A stretch of 42,967 nt of DNA from JABMRP01 sp964444795 (GTDB lineage Bacteria > Planctomycetota > Planctomycetia > Pirellulales > Thermoguttaceae), in the NCBI GenBank assembly GCA_964444795.1, contig CAYUIQ010000044.1, positions 1-42,967 of the forward strand, read 5' to 3'. The stretch's first letter is position 1. Each line of letters starts with the position of its first letter. Below, in pieces: positions 17,959 through 25,699 of this stretch. The translations under genes and the position numbers were made by a program. The notes under the pieces were generated by a model that was given only the letters and a program-made list of their open reading frames with translations, was not told where the DNA came from and did not search any database.

Positions 17959-18582
17959 TCAATCGATCAGATCGGCCAGTTCGGCGCGGATTTTCCGCAT
18001 CACGCGATATTTGGCCTCGTAGACGGCCCGGGCGTTCATGCCCAGATCTTCGGCCACATCGGCGACCTTCTCTCCGGCCACGGTCACCCGCCAGAATGCC
18101 TGCCAGGTGTGCTCTTCGACGCCGGCGCGGACCAATTCCATGGCCCGACGCTCGACGCCGCCATCGGTGGGCGAGGGGCCGGGAGTTTCCGAGGATTCGG
18201 ACCATTCGTCGGGAATCTGGCCGAGCCGCTGTTGGGCATCGGTTCCGCCGAGGCCTTGCGGCTCGTTTTGGAGCCGGCGGAAGAGGTCGCGGATTTTGTT
18301 CCGGGTGATCGTGGCCAGCCATTTGCGAAAGCTGTCGCCGGGCCGATCGCGGCGGAAGTCGGCCACGCTGGCCGCGACCGCGGCGAAGACCTCCTGAAAG
18401 ACGTCGACCGTGTCGTCGGCCTGGAGGCCCGACTGCCGACACCAGCGGTAGACCAGCGGTCCGTAGAGCCCGACCAACCGCTGCCAGGCCTCCTGATCCC
18501 GGGCTTTGACCCGTTGCAGGAGGCTCGACGAGGTCGATTGGGTCGCTTCCGATCCGCCGGCGGAATGGGCAGGGTCATTCAT
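17959..18582 (-). CDS. ECF-type RNA polymerase sigma factor
   Basis: 207 residues. Region 2 is visible as LLQRVKARDQEAWQRLVGLY, then DVFQEVFAAV and FRKWLATITRNKIRDLFRR. A variable linker (~105-140) follows. Region 4 carries the helix-turn-helix VADVAEDLGMNARAVYEAKY and ends KIRAELADLID. Regions 1 and 3 are missing, as expected for ECF factors. The ATG at 18582 is preceded directly by an in-frame GTG; there is no strong Shine-Dalgarno sequence, but the gene starts 18 nt after the stop of the peptidase gene, which suggests coupled translation. The downstream gene, 120 bp away, encodes the zinc-finger kinase. ECF factors paired with Ser/Thr kinases instead of classical anti-sigma factors are an established planctomycete arrangement. 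Target promoters cannot be read from this window. Confidence 0.9.
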   Translation of the reverse strand: MNDPAHSAGGSEATQSTSSSLLQRVKARDQEAWQRLVGLYGPLVYRWCRQSGLQADDTVDVFQEVFAAVAASVADFRRDRPGDSFRKWLATITRNKIRDLFRRLQNEPQGLGGTDAQQRLGQIPDEWSESSETPGPSPTDGGVERRAMELVRAGVEEHTWQAFWRVTVAGEKVADVAEDLGMNARAVYEAKYRVMRKIRAELADLID

Positions 18583-18600
18583 CACGACATCGATCGTCTC

Positions 18601-19116
18601 TTAGGGCTTGGTGATCGTCAGCCAGCCGTTGAACATCCCCATACCGTCCGGGGTCTGGTAATAGGGGAGTTGCCAGCCGCGCCGTTCGATGATCCCGTAC
18701 CAGGGGTCGTAGAAGACGAACGTGTCGTCGGCGGCGTCGCGAAGTGCCGCGACGATGAAATGGGCGCCACCGGGTCCTCCCCATTTCACCATCGCGATGA
18801 CCGGCGTACTCCTGGTCGTGTAGTGTTTCAGGTAGGAGTAGACGCCGCCGGATCCCACGTTGGTTCCGGCGTACGCTTTGACCCCCTCTTTATTGAGCAC
18901 GTAGGACAGATTCCGCGGATAGGTGCCGCCGGAGATGGTCCACTTGCCGGGGTACTTTTTCGAGAGCTGTCGAGCCCGTTTCTCGTCGCTCTGGGACAGA
19001 TGCTTACAGATCCGCTCGACCATCGCCACGCAAGCGGGGCCGCACGACGATTCGTAGAATTGGAAGCAGACCTGATGATAACGCTGCTTGCTGTCCTTGA
19101 TATGGAGATCTCCCAT
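18601..19116 (-). CDS. Papain-like (C39-type) cysteine peptidase
   Basis: 171 residues. The catalytic arrangement fits the papain fold as used in C39-like and AvrRpt2-like peptidases: Cys25 in YESSCGPACVAMV, His119 in GPGGAHFIVAAL and Asp137 in FVFYDPWYG. There is no signal peptide or membrane helix, so it is predicted to be cytoplasmic unless exported by an unrecognised route. It has no ABC-transporter domain, unlike bacteriocin-processing C39 exporters. The start at 19116 has a strong GGAGG 7 nt upstream, and a sigma70-type promoter sits at 19159-19186. It is the first gene of an operon with the ECF sigma factor (15 nt between the genes) and probably the kinase. It may cleave a regulator of that pathway, or an unrelated protein; the substrate is unknown. 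Confidence 0.8.
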   Translation of the reverse strand: MGDLHIKDSKQRYHQVCFQFYESSCGPACVAMVERICKHLSQSDEKRARQLSKKYPGKWTISGGTYPRNLSYVLNKEGVKAYAGTNVGSGGVYSYLKHYTTRSTPVIAMVKWGGPGGAHFIVAALRDAADDTFVFYDPWYGIIERRGWQLPYYQTPDGMGMFNGWLTITKP

Positions 19117-19158
19117 GGCGACGCCTCCTGCGGACGGATGGTTCGTTGCCCCCTGCGT

Positions 19159-19186
19159 ATGATACCCGATTTTCGGTGCTTGGCAA
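19159..19186 (-). promoter_or_regulatory. Sigma70-type promoter for the peptidase-sigma-kinase operon
   Basis: On the minus strand: TTGCCA (19186-19181), a 16-nt spacer, TATCAT (19164-19159). Each box matches 5 of 6 consensus bases. Transcription would start around 19152, leaving a leader of about 36 nt. Confidence 0.7.
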
Positions 19187-19287
19187 GCAGCCAGTTGAGG
19201 GATTGGAAGGCGGCAGGCGGAATTGACCTAACTCCTACCAGCCGTGGCACTTATGGCTGGGGAATGCGCCAAGTCGGCGCCATCGCT

Positions 19288-20280
19288 CTAGCTGGAGGGC
19301 GAACCCTTGAGGTCCTTTTCCACCGCGTGGCAGCGGATCAGATGACCGTCGAGATCCAACTGGCGGGGCACTTCGCGGCGGCAAACGTCCATGGCCACCG
19401 GGCAACGCGGGTGAAAACGGCAACCGGACGGCGGGTTGATCGGGCTGGGAACATCGCCCTCCAGTACGATCCGCTCCTTGTCCTTCTTCGGCTCCATCGT
19501 CGGAATCGAAGAGAGCAGCGCCTTGGTGTAGGGATGCAGCGGGTTGCGGTAGAGCTCCTCGCTGGTGGCCGTCTCGACGATCTCGCCCAAGTACATCACG
19601 GCCACGCGGTCGGAAATGTATTCCACGACCGACAGATCGTGCGAAATGAACAAGTACGTCAACTTGAACTTCTCGCGCAACTCGACCAGCAGGTTGATAA
19701 TCTGCGACTGGATGGAGACATCGAGCGCGGAGATCGGCTCGTCGAGGACCATGAAGCGCGGGTTCAGCGCCAGCGCCCGGGCGACGCAGATTCGCTGGCG
19801 CTGGCCGCCGGAGAATTCGTGCGGATAGCGGTTGATGTAGCTGGGGTCGAGGCCCACTTGCACGAGCGTTTGTTCGACTTTCTCACGCCGCTGCTGCCGG
19901 TTGCCCATGCGATGGACGATGAGCCCCTCTTCGACGATCCCTTTGATCGTCATCCGCGGGTTGAGCGATCCGAACGGATCCTGGAAGACGATCTGCATGT
20001 CGCGGCGCAACGGGCGGAGCTCGGCGCCGCGGGCGTCGGTGACGTCGGTCGTGTCGAAGGTGACCTTCCCGGCGGTTGGCTCCAGCAATCGCAAGAGCGT
20101 TCGGCCGACGGTCGTCTTGCCGCAGCCCGACTCGCCGACCAGTCCCAGCGTTTCACCTTCGGCGATCTGAAGCGAAACGTCGTCGACCGCCTGGACTTGG
20201 GCGACGACGCGCGAGAAGAGCCCCCGGCGCACGGGAAAGTATTTCTTCAGATGGCTCACGTTTAACAGCACGTTACTCAT
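19288..20280 (-). CDS. oppF: Peptide ABC transporter ATPase, OppF/DppF type
   Basis: 330 residues. Walker A is GLVGESGCGKTT, the ABC signature SGGQRQRICVARAL and Walker B MVLDEPISALDVS. The C-terminal oligopeptide extension carries CRFHPRCPVAMDVC plus a later RCH; such cysteines bind an iron-sulfur cluster in characterised Opp/Dpp ATPases. It hydrolyses ATP at the cytoplasmic face to drive peptide import, as the partner of the OppD-type subunit. The ATG at 20280 overlaps the end of the preceding oppD gene by 8 nt, so the two are translationally linked. It is the last gene of a five-gene importer operon. A 6-bp hairpin, CCAGCC/GGCTGG (19238-19260), lies behind it without a T tract and is at best a weak terminator. 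Confidence 0.93.
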   Translation of the reverse strand: MSNVLLNVSHLKKYFPVRRGLFSRVVAQVQAVDDVSLQIAEGETLGLVGESGCGKTTVGRTLLRLLEPTAGKVTFDTTDVTDARGAELRPLRRDMQIVFQDPFGSLNPRMTIKGIVEEGLIVHRMGNRQQRREKVEQTLVQVGLDPSYINRYPHEFSGGQRQRICVARALALNPRFMVLDEPISALDVSIQSQIINLLVELREKFKLTYLFISHDLSVVEYISDRVAVMYLGEIVETATSEELYRNPLHPYTKALLSSIPTMEPKKDKERIVLEGDVPSPINPPSGCRFHPRCPVAMDVCRREVPRQLDLDGHLIRCHAVEKDLKGSPSS

Positions 20281-21316
20281 ACTTCAACTCGCCGGCAAAA
20301 TGACAGCGGACCTGATGCCCGGGACAAAGCTCACGTAGCTCGGGTTCTTCGGTTCGACAGATCGGCTGCTGGTGGGGACAGCGGGGATGGAACTTGCACC
20401 CGGCGGGAAACCGCAACGGGCTGGGAACCATGCCCTCGATCGTTTCGAGCTTCTCGCTCTTCGGTTTACCCGGCTCGGGCCGCGAGCGAAACAGGCCGTG
20501 GGTGTAAGGATGGACCGGATTGCCGAACAGTTCGGCGACCGGCGCGTATTCGACCACCTTCGAGGCGTACATCACGGCCACGTCGTCGGCCGTCTCGGCG
20601 ATGATGCCCAGGTCGTGGGTGATGATCAGGATCGACATGCCTACGTCGGCTTGCAGATCGCGCAACACGTCGAGGATTTGGGCCTGGATGGTGACGTCCA
20701 GCGCGGTGGTCGGTTCGTCGGCGATGAGCAGCCGGGGATTGCAGGACAGGGCCATGGCGATCATCGCCCGTTGTCGCATGCCGCCGGAAAATTCGTGCGG
20801 ATACTGATCGACGCGTCGCTCGGGCTCGGGAATTCGCACCTTGTCGAGCATTTCGATCGCGCGGAGTTTTGCTTCTTTCTTGTCGACGTTCTGGTGCAGG
20901 CGGATCGCCTCGATGATCTGTGCCCCGATCGTAAAGACCGGGTTGAGCGAGGTCATCGGCTCCTGGAAGATCATGGCGATTTGCCCGCCGCGAACCTGTC
21001 GCATCTCCGGCTCGGGCAGTTCGTTGAGCACCACCGGCGAGCCGTTATCGTGCATCGTGATACTGCCATCGACGATTCGCCCCGGGTCGGAGATCAGCCG
21101 AATGACCGACAGCGCGGTCACCGATTTGCCGCACCCCGACTCACCGACCAGTCCCAACGTCTTCCCCTTGGGCACGACCAACGACACATCGTCGACCGCC
21201 TTCACGACGCCCTCGTCGGTGAAGAAGTGGGTTTTGAGGTTTCGGATTTCGATCAGGGGATCGGACATGGGTTTGTCGATTGGCTTGGCGTCATTTACCT
21301 TTTCGGGGCTTGTCAT
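20273..21316 (-). CDS. oppD: Peptide ABC transporter ATPase, OppD/DppD type
   Basis: 347 residues from the ATG at 21316, which overlaps the stop of the permease gene as ATGA. An internal ATG at 21268 (MSDPLIEIRNLKTHF) is the alternative start; the frame is open far upstream but runs inside the permease gene. Walker A is GLVGESGCGKSV, the signature SGGMRQRAMIAMAL and Walker B LLIADEPTTALDVT. The C-terminal extension carries CKFHPRCPHQQPIC and a later RCH, similar to that of its OppF partner. It pairs with the OppF-type subunit below the two permeases and supplies the ATPase sites for peptide or nickel import; motifs alone do not fix the substrate. Confidence 0.93.
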   Translation of the reverse strand: MTSPEKVNDAKPIDKPMSDPLIEIRNLKTHFFTDEGVVKAVDDVSLVVPKGKTLGLVGESGCGKSVTALSVIRLISDPGRIVDGSITMHDNGSPVVLNELPEPEMRQVRGGQIAMIFQEPMTSLNPVFTIGAQIIEAIRLHQNVDKKEAKLRAIEMLDKVRIPEPERRVDQYPHEFSGGMRQRAMIAMALSCNPRLLIADEPTTALDVTIQAQILDVLRDLQADVGMSILIITHDLGIIAETADDVAVMYASKVVEYAPVAELFGNPVHPYTHGLFRSRPEPGKPKSEKLETIEGMVPSPLRFPAGCKFHPRCPHQQPICRTEEPELRELCPGHQVRCHFAGELKYE

Positions 21317-22449
21317 TTTCCGGCCTCGCGCAGACGGGGGTCGGTTGCCTCTTGGAGCCCTTCGCCGATCAGGTTGTAGGCCAGCACGGTGAGGAAAATT
21401 GCCGCTCCGGGAAAGAGGGTGACCCACCACATCTGATAATTCGATCTTCCGGCGTTGAGCACGCGTCCCCAACTCGGCGCCGACACATCGCCGAGCCCGA
21501 GAAAGCTCAGTGCGCTCTCGGCGAGAATGGCGGCGGCGATGCCAAAGGTGATGGGCACCAGTACGGGCGCCAGCGCGTTGGGCAGAATATGGCGGAACAT
21601 GATCCGCGGGCGGCTTGCTCCAAGCGCCTTCGCGGCAGTGACGAAATCGGTCTCTTTGAGTTTGAGAAACTCGGCCCGCGTGAGCCGGGCGATCCTGGTC
21701 CATCCGGTGGCCCCGAGGACCGCCATGATATGCCAGATGGTCGGTTTCTCCAGGATGGCAATCAGGGTGAGGATGAGCACCAGCGCGGGAATGCACATGA
21801 CCAATTCGATAATGCGGCTGAGCAGCAGATCGACCCAACCGCCCAGATAGCCGGCCATTGCGCCGATGACGATCCCGACCGTCGCGGCGATTCCCGTCGA
21901 AACGAACCCCACCAGCAACGCGATTTTGGTGCCGTGGATCAACTGGGCAAAGACGTCGAATCCTTCCTTGGTCGTTCCCAACAGGTTGTAGCTATTGGGC
22001 GTTCCCTCGTCGGCGGTGGGGTTGCCGGGCTGGCCTTCCCATTCCCCGTCGCGCACGCGCCGATTGGGATCCTGAAAGACCAGCGGCCAGACGGCCCAAC
22101 TTTCGGGATCCTTCTCCGTGAGGTTTTGGGGATAGCGTTTGCGGAACTTATCGTGATGGAAGACGGCGTTTTCCCATCGCGAGTTGAAATAGGCCATGGC
22201 GGGGAAGTAGATCCGCCCCTTGTACTTGCAGACGACCGGCTTGGTGCCCACGATGGCCGGGGAGCAGATCGCCACCAAGGCCATCAGGCCGACGAAGAGC
22301 AGCGCCATGAAGGACAACTTCCGCCGGCGGAAACGGCGCCACGTCTCCGACCAATAGCCCCGCGAGACGGGCGGGAGATCTTGATCGACGGCGGGCGGAT
22401 CGGCCGGCGCGTGGTCGGTGGCGGTTGGTTTGGGTTCGGGTTCGGTCAT
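21313..22449 (-). CDS. oppC: Peptide ABC transporter permease, OppC/DppC (YejE-like)
   Basis: 378 residues. A Pro-rich cytoplasmic N-terminus (~1-45) precedes the first membrane helix (LSFMALLFVGLMALVAICSP). A long extracytoplasmic loop (~70-165) with YKGRIYFP and WAVWPLVFQDPNRR comes before NLLGTTKEGFDVFAQLIHG. The permease core then carries the EAA loop, FVTAAKALGASRPRIMFRHI, and ends ATDPRLREAGK. Most OppC proteins have a much shorter first loop; a long loop with a Y-G-YFP segment is what I recall of YejE, the microcin C / peptide importer subunit. It forms the membrane channel with the OppB-type partner, whose stop lies 28 nt upstream. It overlaps oppD by 4 nt. Confidence 0.92.
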   Translation of the reverse strand: MTEPEPKPTATDHAPADPPAVDQDLPPVSRGYWSETWRRFRRRKLSFMALLFVGLMALVAICSPAIVGTKPVVCKYKGRIYFPAMAYFNSRWENAVFHHDKFRKRYPQNLTEKDPESWAVWPLVFQDPNRRVRDGEWEGQPGNPTADEGTPNSYNLLGTTKEGFDVFAQLIHGTKIALLVGFVSTGIAATVGIVIGAMAGYLGGWVDLLLSRIIELVMCIPALVLILTLIAILEKPTIWHIMAVLGATGWTRIARLTRAEFLKLKETDFVTAAKALGASRPRIMFRHILPNALAPVLVPITFGIAAAILAESALSFLGLGDVSAPSWGRVLNAGRSNYQMWWVTLFPGAAIFLTVLAYNLIGEGLQEATDPRLREAGK

Positions 22450-22477
22450 TGGCAGCCAAGCTCGGCTGGGGGTAAAT

Positions 22478-23470
22478 CTAGGAATACTGCACGCGAGGGT
22501 CGACCACGGTGTACAAGACGTCGGCCAGCAATTGCCCGGCCAGCGTGAGAATCGAGAACATCAACGTCAGGCCCATGATCACCGGATAATCGCGGCGGCC
22601 GATCGACTGGAAGAACAGTTGGCCCATTCCCGGCCAGGTGAAGATCATTTCCAGGATGATCGAGCCGCCGAGCAACGCGGGCAGTGTCATGCCGATGAGC
22701 GTAACGAAGGGGATGAGCGTATTGCGAAACGCATGGTGGACCACCACGCGAAACGGACCCACGCCCTTGGCCCGGGCGGTGCGAATGTAGTCCTGGCGGA
22801 TGACCTCTTCCATGTTCGCCTTCACGAACCGGCTAAAATAGGCCAGGCTGCCGTAGGTATAGCAGAACACGGGCAGGATCATGTGCTTGGCGATATCGAG
22901 TTGCCGGGCAAGCGGCGACAGATCCTTGAAATCCTTGCTGACCATGCCTCCCAGCGGAAGCTCGAACATCGTGCCTTCCAGCTTCATCGAGAACCAGACC
23001 AGCAGCAACATCGCGGCCACGAACGAGGGAAGCGAATAGAGCATGTAGAGCCCGGTACTCATGACCCGTTCGTCGGTGTGCCCGCTGCGCACGGTGGCAA
23101 GCAGTCCCAATGGCACGGCCAGCAGGTAGGTTATCGCCAGGGACGTGACCGAGAGCAGGAGCGTGGGTCCCATGCGTTGAAAGATCACGCTGCCGACGGC
23201 TTTCTTTTCGCTAAAAGAGCGTCCTAGATCTCCCTGGAAGAGCTTTCCCAGCCAATGCAGATATGCCGTGTGCCACGGTTTGTCGAGCCCGTAGGCCTTC
23301 TCCATGAGCTTGTAGTCTTCCTCGCTGATCTTCTTGCTCGGGTCGACTTGCCCGAGTTCGATCGTCAGCGGCGTGCCCGGCATGTTGCGGATCAGCGCAA
23401 AGACCACGAAGGTGATCAGCAGCAGCGTGATCGAGCCAAGGAAAATTCGGCGAAGAAGATAATTGAGCAT
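22478..23470 (-). CDS. oppB: Peptide ABC transporter permease, OppB/DppB type
   Basis: 330 residues. The N-terminus MLNYLLRRIFLGSITLLLIT is standard for OppB/DppB permeases. About six membrane helices follow, with the EAA-type loop DYIRTARAKGVGPFRVVVHH between the last helices and a C-terminal segment LADVLYTVVDPRVQYS. The extracytoplasmic loop after the first helix (PGTPLTIELGQVDPSKKISE) leads into YGLDKPWHTAYLHWLGKLF, as in the family. It pairs with the OppC-type protein to form the import channel. No obvious Shine-Dalgarno sequence precedes the ATG at 23470; the start is chosen on N-terminal conservation. It lies 54 nt behind the binding-protein gene and is expected to share its transcript. 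Confidence 0.93.
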   Translation of the reverse strand: MLNYLLRRIFLGSITLLLITFVVFALIRNMPGTPLTIELGQVDPSKKISEEDYKLMEKAYGLDKPWHTAYLHWLGKLFQGDLGRSFSEKKAVGSVIFQRMGPTLLLSVTSLAITYLLAVPLGLLATVRSGHTDERVMSTGLYMLYSLPSFVAAMLLLVWFSMKLEGTMFELPLGGMVSKDFKDLSPLARQLDIAKHMILPVFCYTYGSLAYFSRFVKANMEEVIRQDYIRTARAKGVGPFRVVVHHAFRNTLIPFVTLIGMTLPALLGGSIILEMIFTWPGMGQLFFQSIGRRDYPVIMGLTLMFSILTLAGQLLADVLYTVVDPRVQYS

Positions 23471-23524
23471 AACAGGCAGCGGTGTTTTTCGAGACGGGCG
23501 GGGAATTTGTTCTTCGGTCCATCC

Positions 23525-25513
23525 TTAGTGTGCGGCCGGTTTCCAGATGCTTCCGAACCCCGGGCCGTAGCTGTAAGGTCCTCGGGGGCTGAAAGTATAT
23601 CCCCGAAGATCTTTGTTGAAGCCGTAAAAGGCGTTGCGGAAGAAGAGCCAGGTGTATGGCTGGTCGGCGTAAAGGATTTCGTGGATCCGGCCGTAGATTT
23701 CGGCCCGTTTTTCGGGGTCGAACTCTCGGCGCCCTTCGGCAAACAGGCGGTCGATCTCGGGATTGGAATACTGTCCGTAGTTCCGGCCCTCGTCGGTCCC
23801 CCAGATATTCTCCGAGGTATCGGGATCGGCGCCGGTCCCCCAACCACCGAAGGCAGCTTGAAACTGGTGTTTCCGCATTTTCTCTTGTAGGACGGTGAAT
23901 TCCAACGGCTTGACATTGCAGGTTATCCCGATCTGGTCGAGACTTTCCCTGAGCAGACTACTGGCGGCGATTGAGTTTGGCGTATTGGCGCAGAGCACGC
24001 TGAACTCGAACGGGACCGTCCGGCCGCCGATCTCCTTGTCCAGAATTCCATCGCCGTCGTGGTCGAGCCACCCGGCTTCTTCCAGCAACTCCTCGGCCTT
24101 GTCGAGGTCGCGCGTGTAGGGAGCCGGCGGGTCTTTCGGAGCCCAGCGAGACGTGCGATGGAAGACCCCGTTGCACGGCTCGTCCAACCCGTAACGTAGC
24201 TTCTCCAACAACTCCTTATGATCGAAGGCGTACGACATGGCCGTGCGTACCCGAACGTCGTCGAAGAAAGCCGTCTTGCAATTCCACACGAAATGGAAAT
24301 AGACCCACTCCACCCCGGAAGCCTTGATGTTCTTCTTGTAGAATTCGTCGTCATTGGTCTGCGTCTTCCACTGCTCGGGGTTGAGGATCATTTCTTCGAT
24401 CTCACCCTTCTTCAGCGCCAGCAGGGCAACGCTGGGTTCGATGATCACGCGAAAGCGGATTTCCTTGAAGTACGGTTTGTCGCGCACCTGCTCTCCCTCG
24501 TGCATGTACCAGGCTTCGCGACGTGCAAGCACGATCTCCTGGCCACGCTGGCGCTTGGTGATGATGTACGGTCCGCCCACGACCGGGTCGCTCTCGTACT
24601 TCACATGGTAGTCGCTTTCCTGAAGCGTTGGATCCTTGCGGATCGACTTCTCGTAGATGTGCTTGGGAATCACCGAAAAATTGACGTTCCAGATGTTTGT
24701 CGCCAACGCTTCCTTGTGAAAGAAGACCAGTGTGTGATCGTCGTAGGCCTTGACCCACTTGATCTTGTCGGTTCCGCTACGCTGCGCCGGGACGGGAACC
24801 GCGCTGGACATAATGACCTTGAACGAGAATTCCACGTCGTGGGCCGTGATCGGCTTGCCGTCCGACCAGGTCAGATCGTCGCGAATGACGACCTTGTCGA
24901 TCGTGCGATCCTCGCTCGTTTGCCACGAAACGACCGTCTCTTTGACCGCATGCGGCACGAAGTTCCAGTCGAACGAGAACAGCCCGAAATTGGTCATACC
25001 GTTCACTTCAAACTCGGCGGAGGAACTGAGCATCATCGGATTGGTGCTCTTCACGTCGCCGGACGTGTGGCGAACAATCGATGCGTCCCAATCGACCGCG
25101 GAATCGCTCGGGGCCATGCGCCCCAGGGCGCTGAGGATCTTGTCGTTGTCTTCGGGTGAATTGTTCCTCAGCGCCAGCGCTTCCTCGGTGGTGCAAAGCA
25201 CCTCTTCACCGGCCTGCCGCTTGCGCATCAATTCCATCGAATCGCGGACCGGTTGGTCGATCCACGTGACTTGGGCGTTTAACTCCTCCAGGGTCGGCGG
25301 ATCGAACGGCTCAACCAGATCGGCAAGGACAAAGTTCTCGGCGTCCTCGCCCGCTTCCGCTCCCTCGCCCTCTCCCTTGCTTTCGCTCCCTTCCGACGTC
25401 GGATCGCCTTCAACGTACTCGTCGGGAACACAGCCTTCGCACCCGATGCACGTGGCCAGAAGGAGAAGCAGAAGAAGGTGCAAGAAGCTCAGCGATCGAC
25501 GACGCAAAATCAT
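23525..25513 (-). CDS. Peptide ABC transporter substrate-binding lipoprotein (SBP_bac_5)
   Basis: 662 residues. The signal sequence MILRRRSLSFLHLLLLLLLA leads to overlapping lipobox candidates, LATC and CIGC, making Cys25 (or Cys22) the likely lipidated residue. An acidic low-complexity stretch (EGDPTSEGSESKGEGEGAEA) follows. The body shows family 5 hallmarks: LTWSDGKPITAHDVEFSFK, the hinge region YKHIYEK-like VIPKHIYEKS, and FDDVRVRTAMSYAFDHKEL near residue 430. It captures peptides in the periplasm and delivers them to the OppBC pair. It is longer than most OppA/DppA proteins (about 530) because of an N-terminal extension of ~130 residues. GGAG lies 6 nt before the ATG, and a good promoter lies at 25596-25624. 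First gene of the five-gene importer operon. Confidence 0.92.
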   Translation of the reverse strand: MILRRRSLSFLHLLLLLLLATCIGCEGCVPDEYVEGDPTSEGSESKGEGEGAEAGEDAENFVLADLVEPFDPPTLEELNAQVTWIDQPVRDSMELMRKRQAGEEVLCTTEEALALRNNSPEDNDKILSALGRMAPSDSAVDWDASIVRHTSGDVKSTNPMMLSSSAEFEVNGMTNFGLFSFDWNFVPHAVKETVVSWQTSEDRTIDKVVIRDDLTWSDGKPITAHDVEFSFKVIMSSAVPVPAQRSGTDKIKWVKAYDDHTLVFFHKEALATNIWNVNFSVIPKHIYEKSIRKDPTLQESDYHVKYESDPVVGGPYIITKRQRGQEIVLARREAWYMHEGEQVRDKPYFKEIRFRVIIEPSVALLALKKGEIEEMILNPEQWKTQTNDDEFYKKNIKASGVEWVYFHFVWNCKTAFFDDVRVRTAMSYAFDHKELLEKLRYGLDEPCNGVFHRTSRWAPKDPPAPYTRDLDKAEELLEEAGWLDHDGDGILDKEIGGRTVPFEFSVLCANTPNSIAASSLLRESLDQIGITCNVKPLEFTVLQEKMRKHQFQAAFGGWGTGADPDTSENIWGTDEGRNYGQYSNPEIDRLFAEGRREFDPEKRAEIYGRIHEILYADQPYTWLFFRNAFYGFNKDLRGYTFSPRGPYSYGPGFGSIWKPAAH

Positions 25514-25595
25514 GATGTGCTCCGACTACCCTGAAGGTTGAGAAAGCGGCCCTGAAAAACGAAATGAGCCCGGGAAAACGATTTGAAGTAAATGT

Positions 25596-25624
25596 ATAGT
25601 AAATAATGGGTTGCGACCGGTCAA
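25596..25624 (-). promoter_or_regulatory. Sigma70-type promoter for the peptide-importer operon
   Basis: On the minus strand: TTGACC (25624-25619), a 17-nt spacer, TACTAT (25601-25596), in an AT-rich patch. The boxes match 5 and 4 of 6 consensus bases. Transcription would start about 75 nt upstream of the ATG at 25513. Confidence 0.7.
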
Positions 25625-25699
25625 GCACGCACTGACAGGGGGCCGCCCGCGCTACTCATTCATAGCACACAACTGGCCAACCCGAATCGAAACCTCGAT

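Noticed and set aside
19238..19260. CCAGCC/GGCTGG hairpin as oppF terminator
   Set aside because: The stem is short and no T tract follows, so it is mentioned only under oppF.
18109..20265. 718-codon plus-strand frame across sigma factor, peptidase and oppF
   Set aside because: It runs antisense to three well-supported genes and shows no recognisable domain; a shadow frame.
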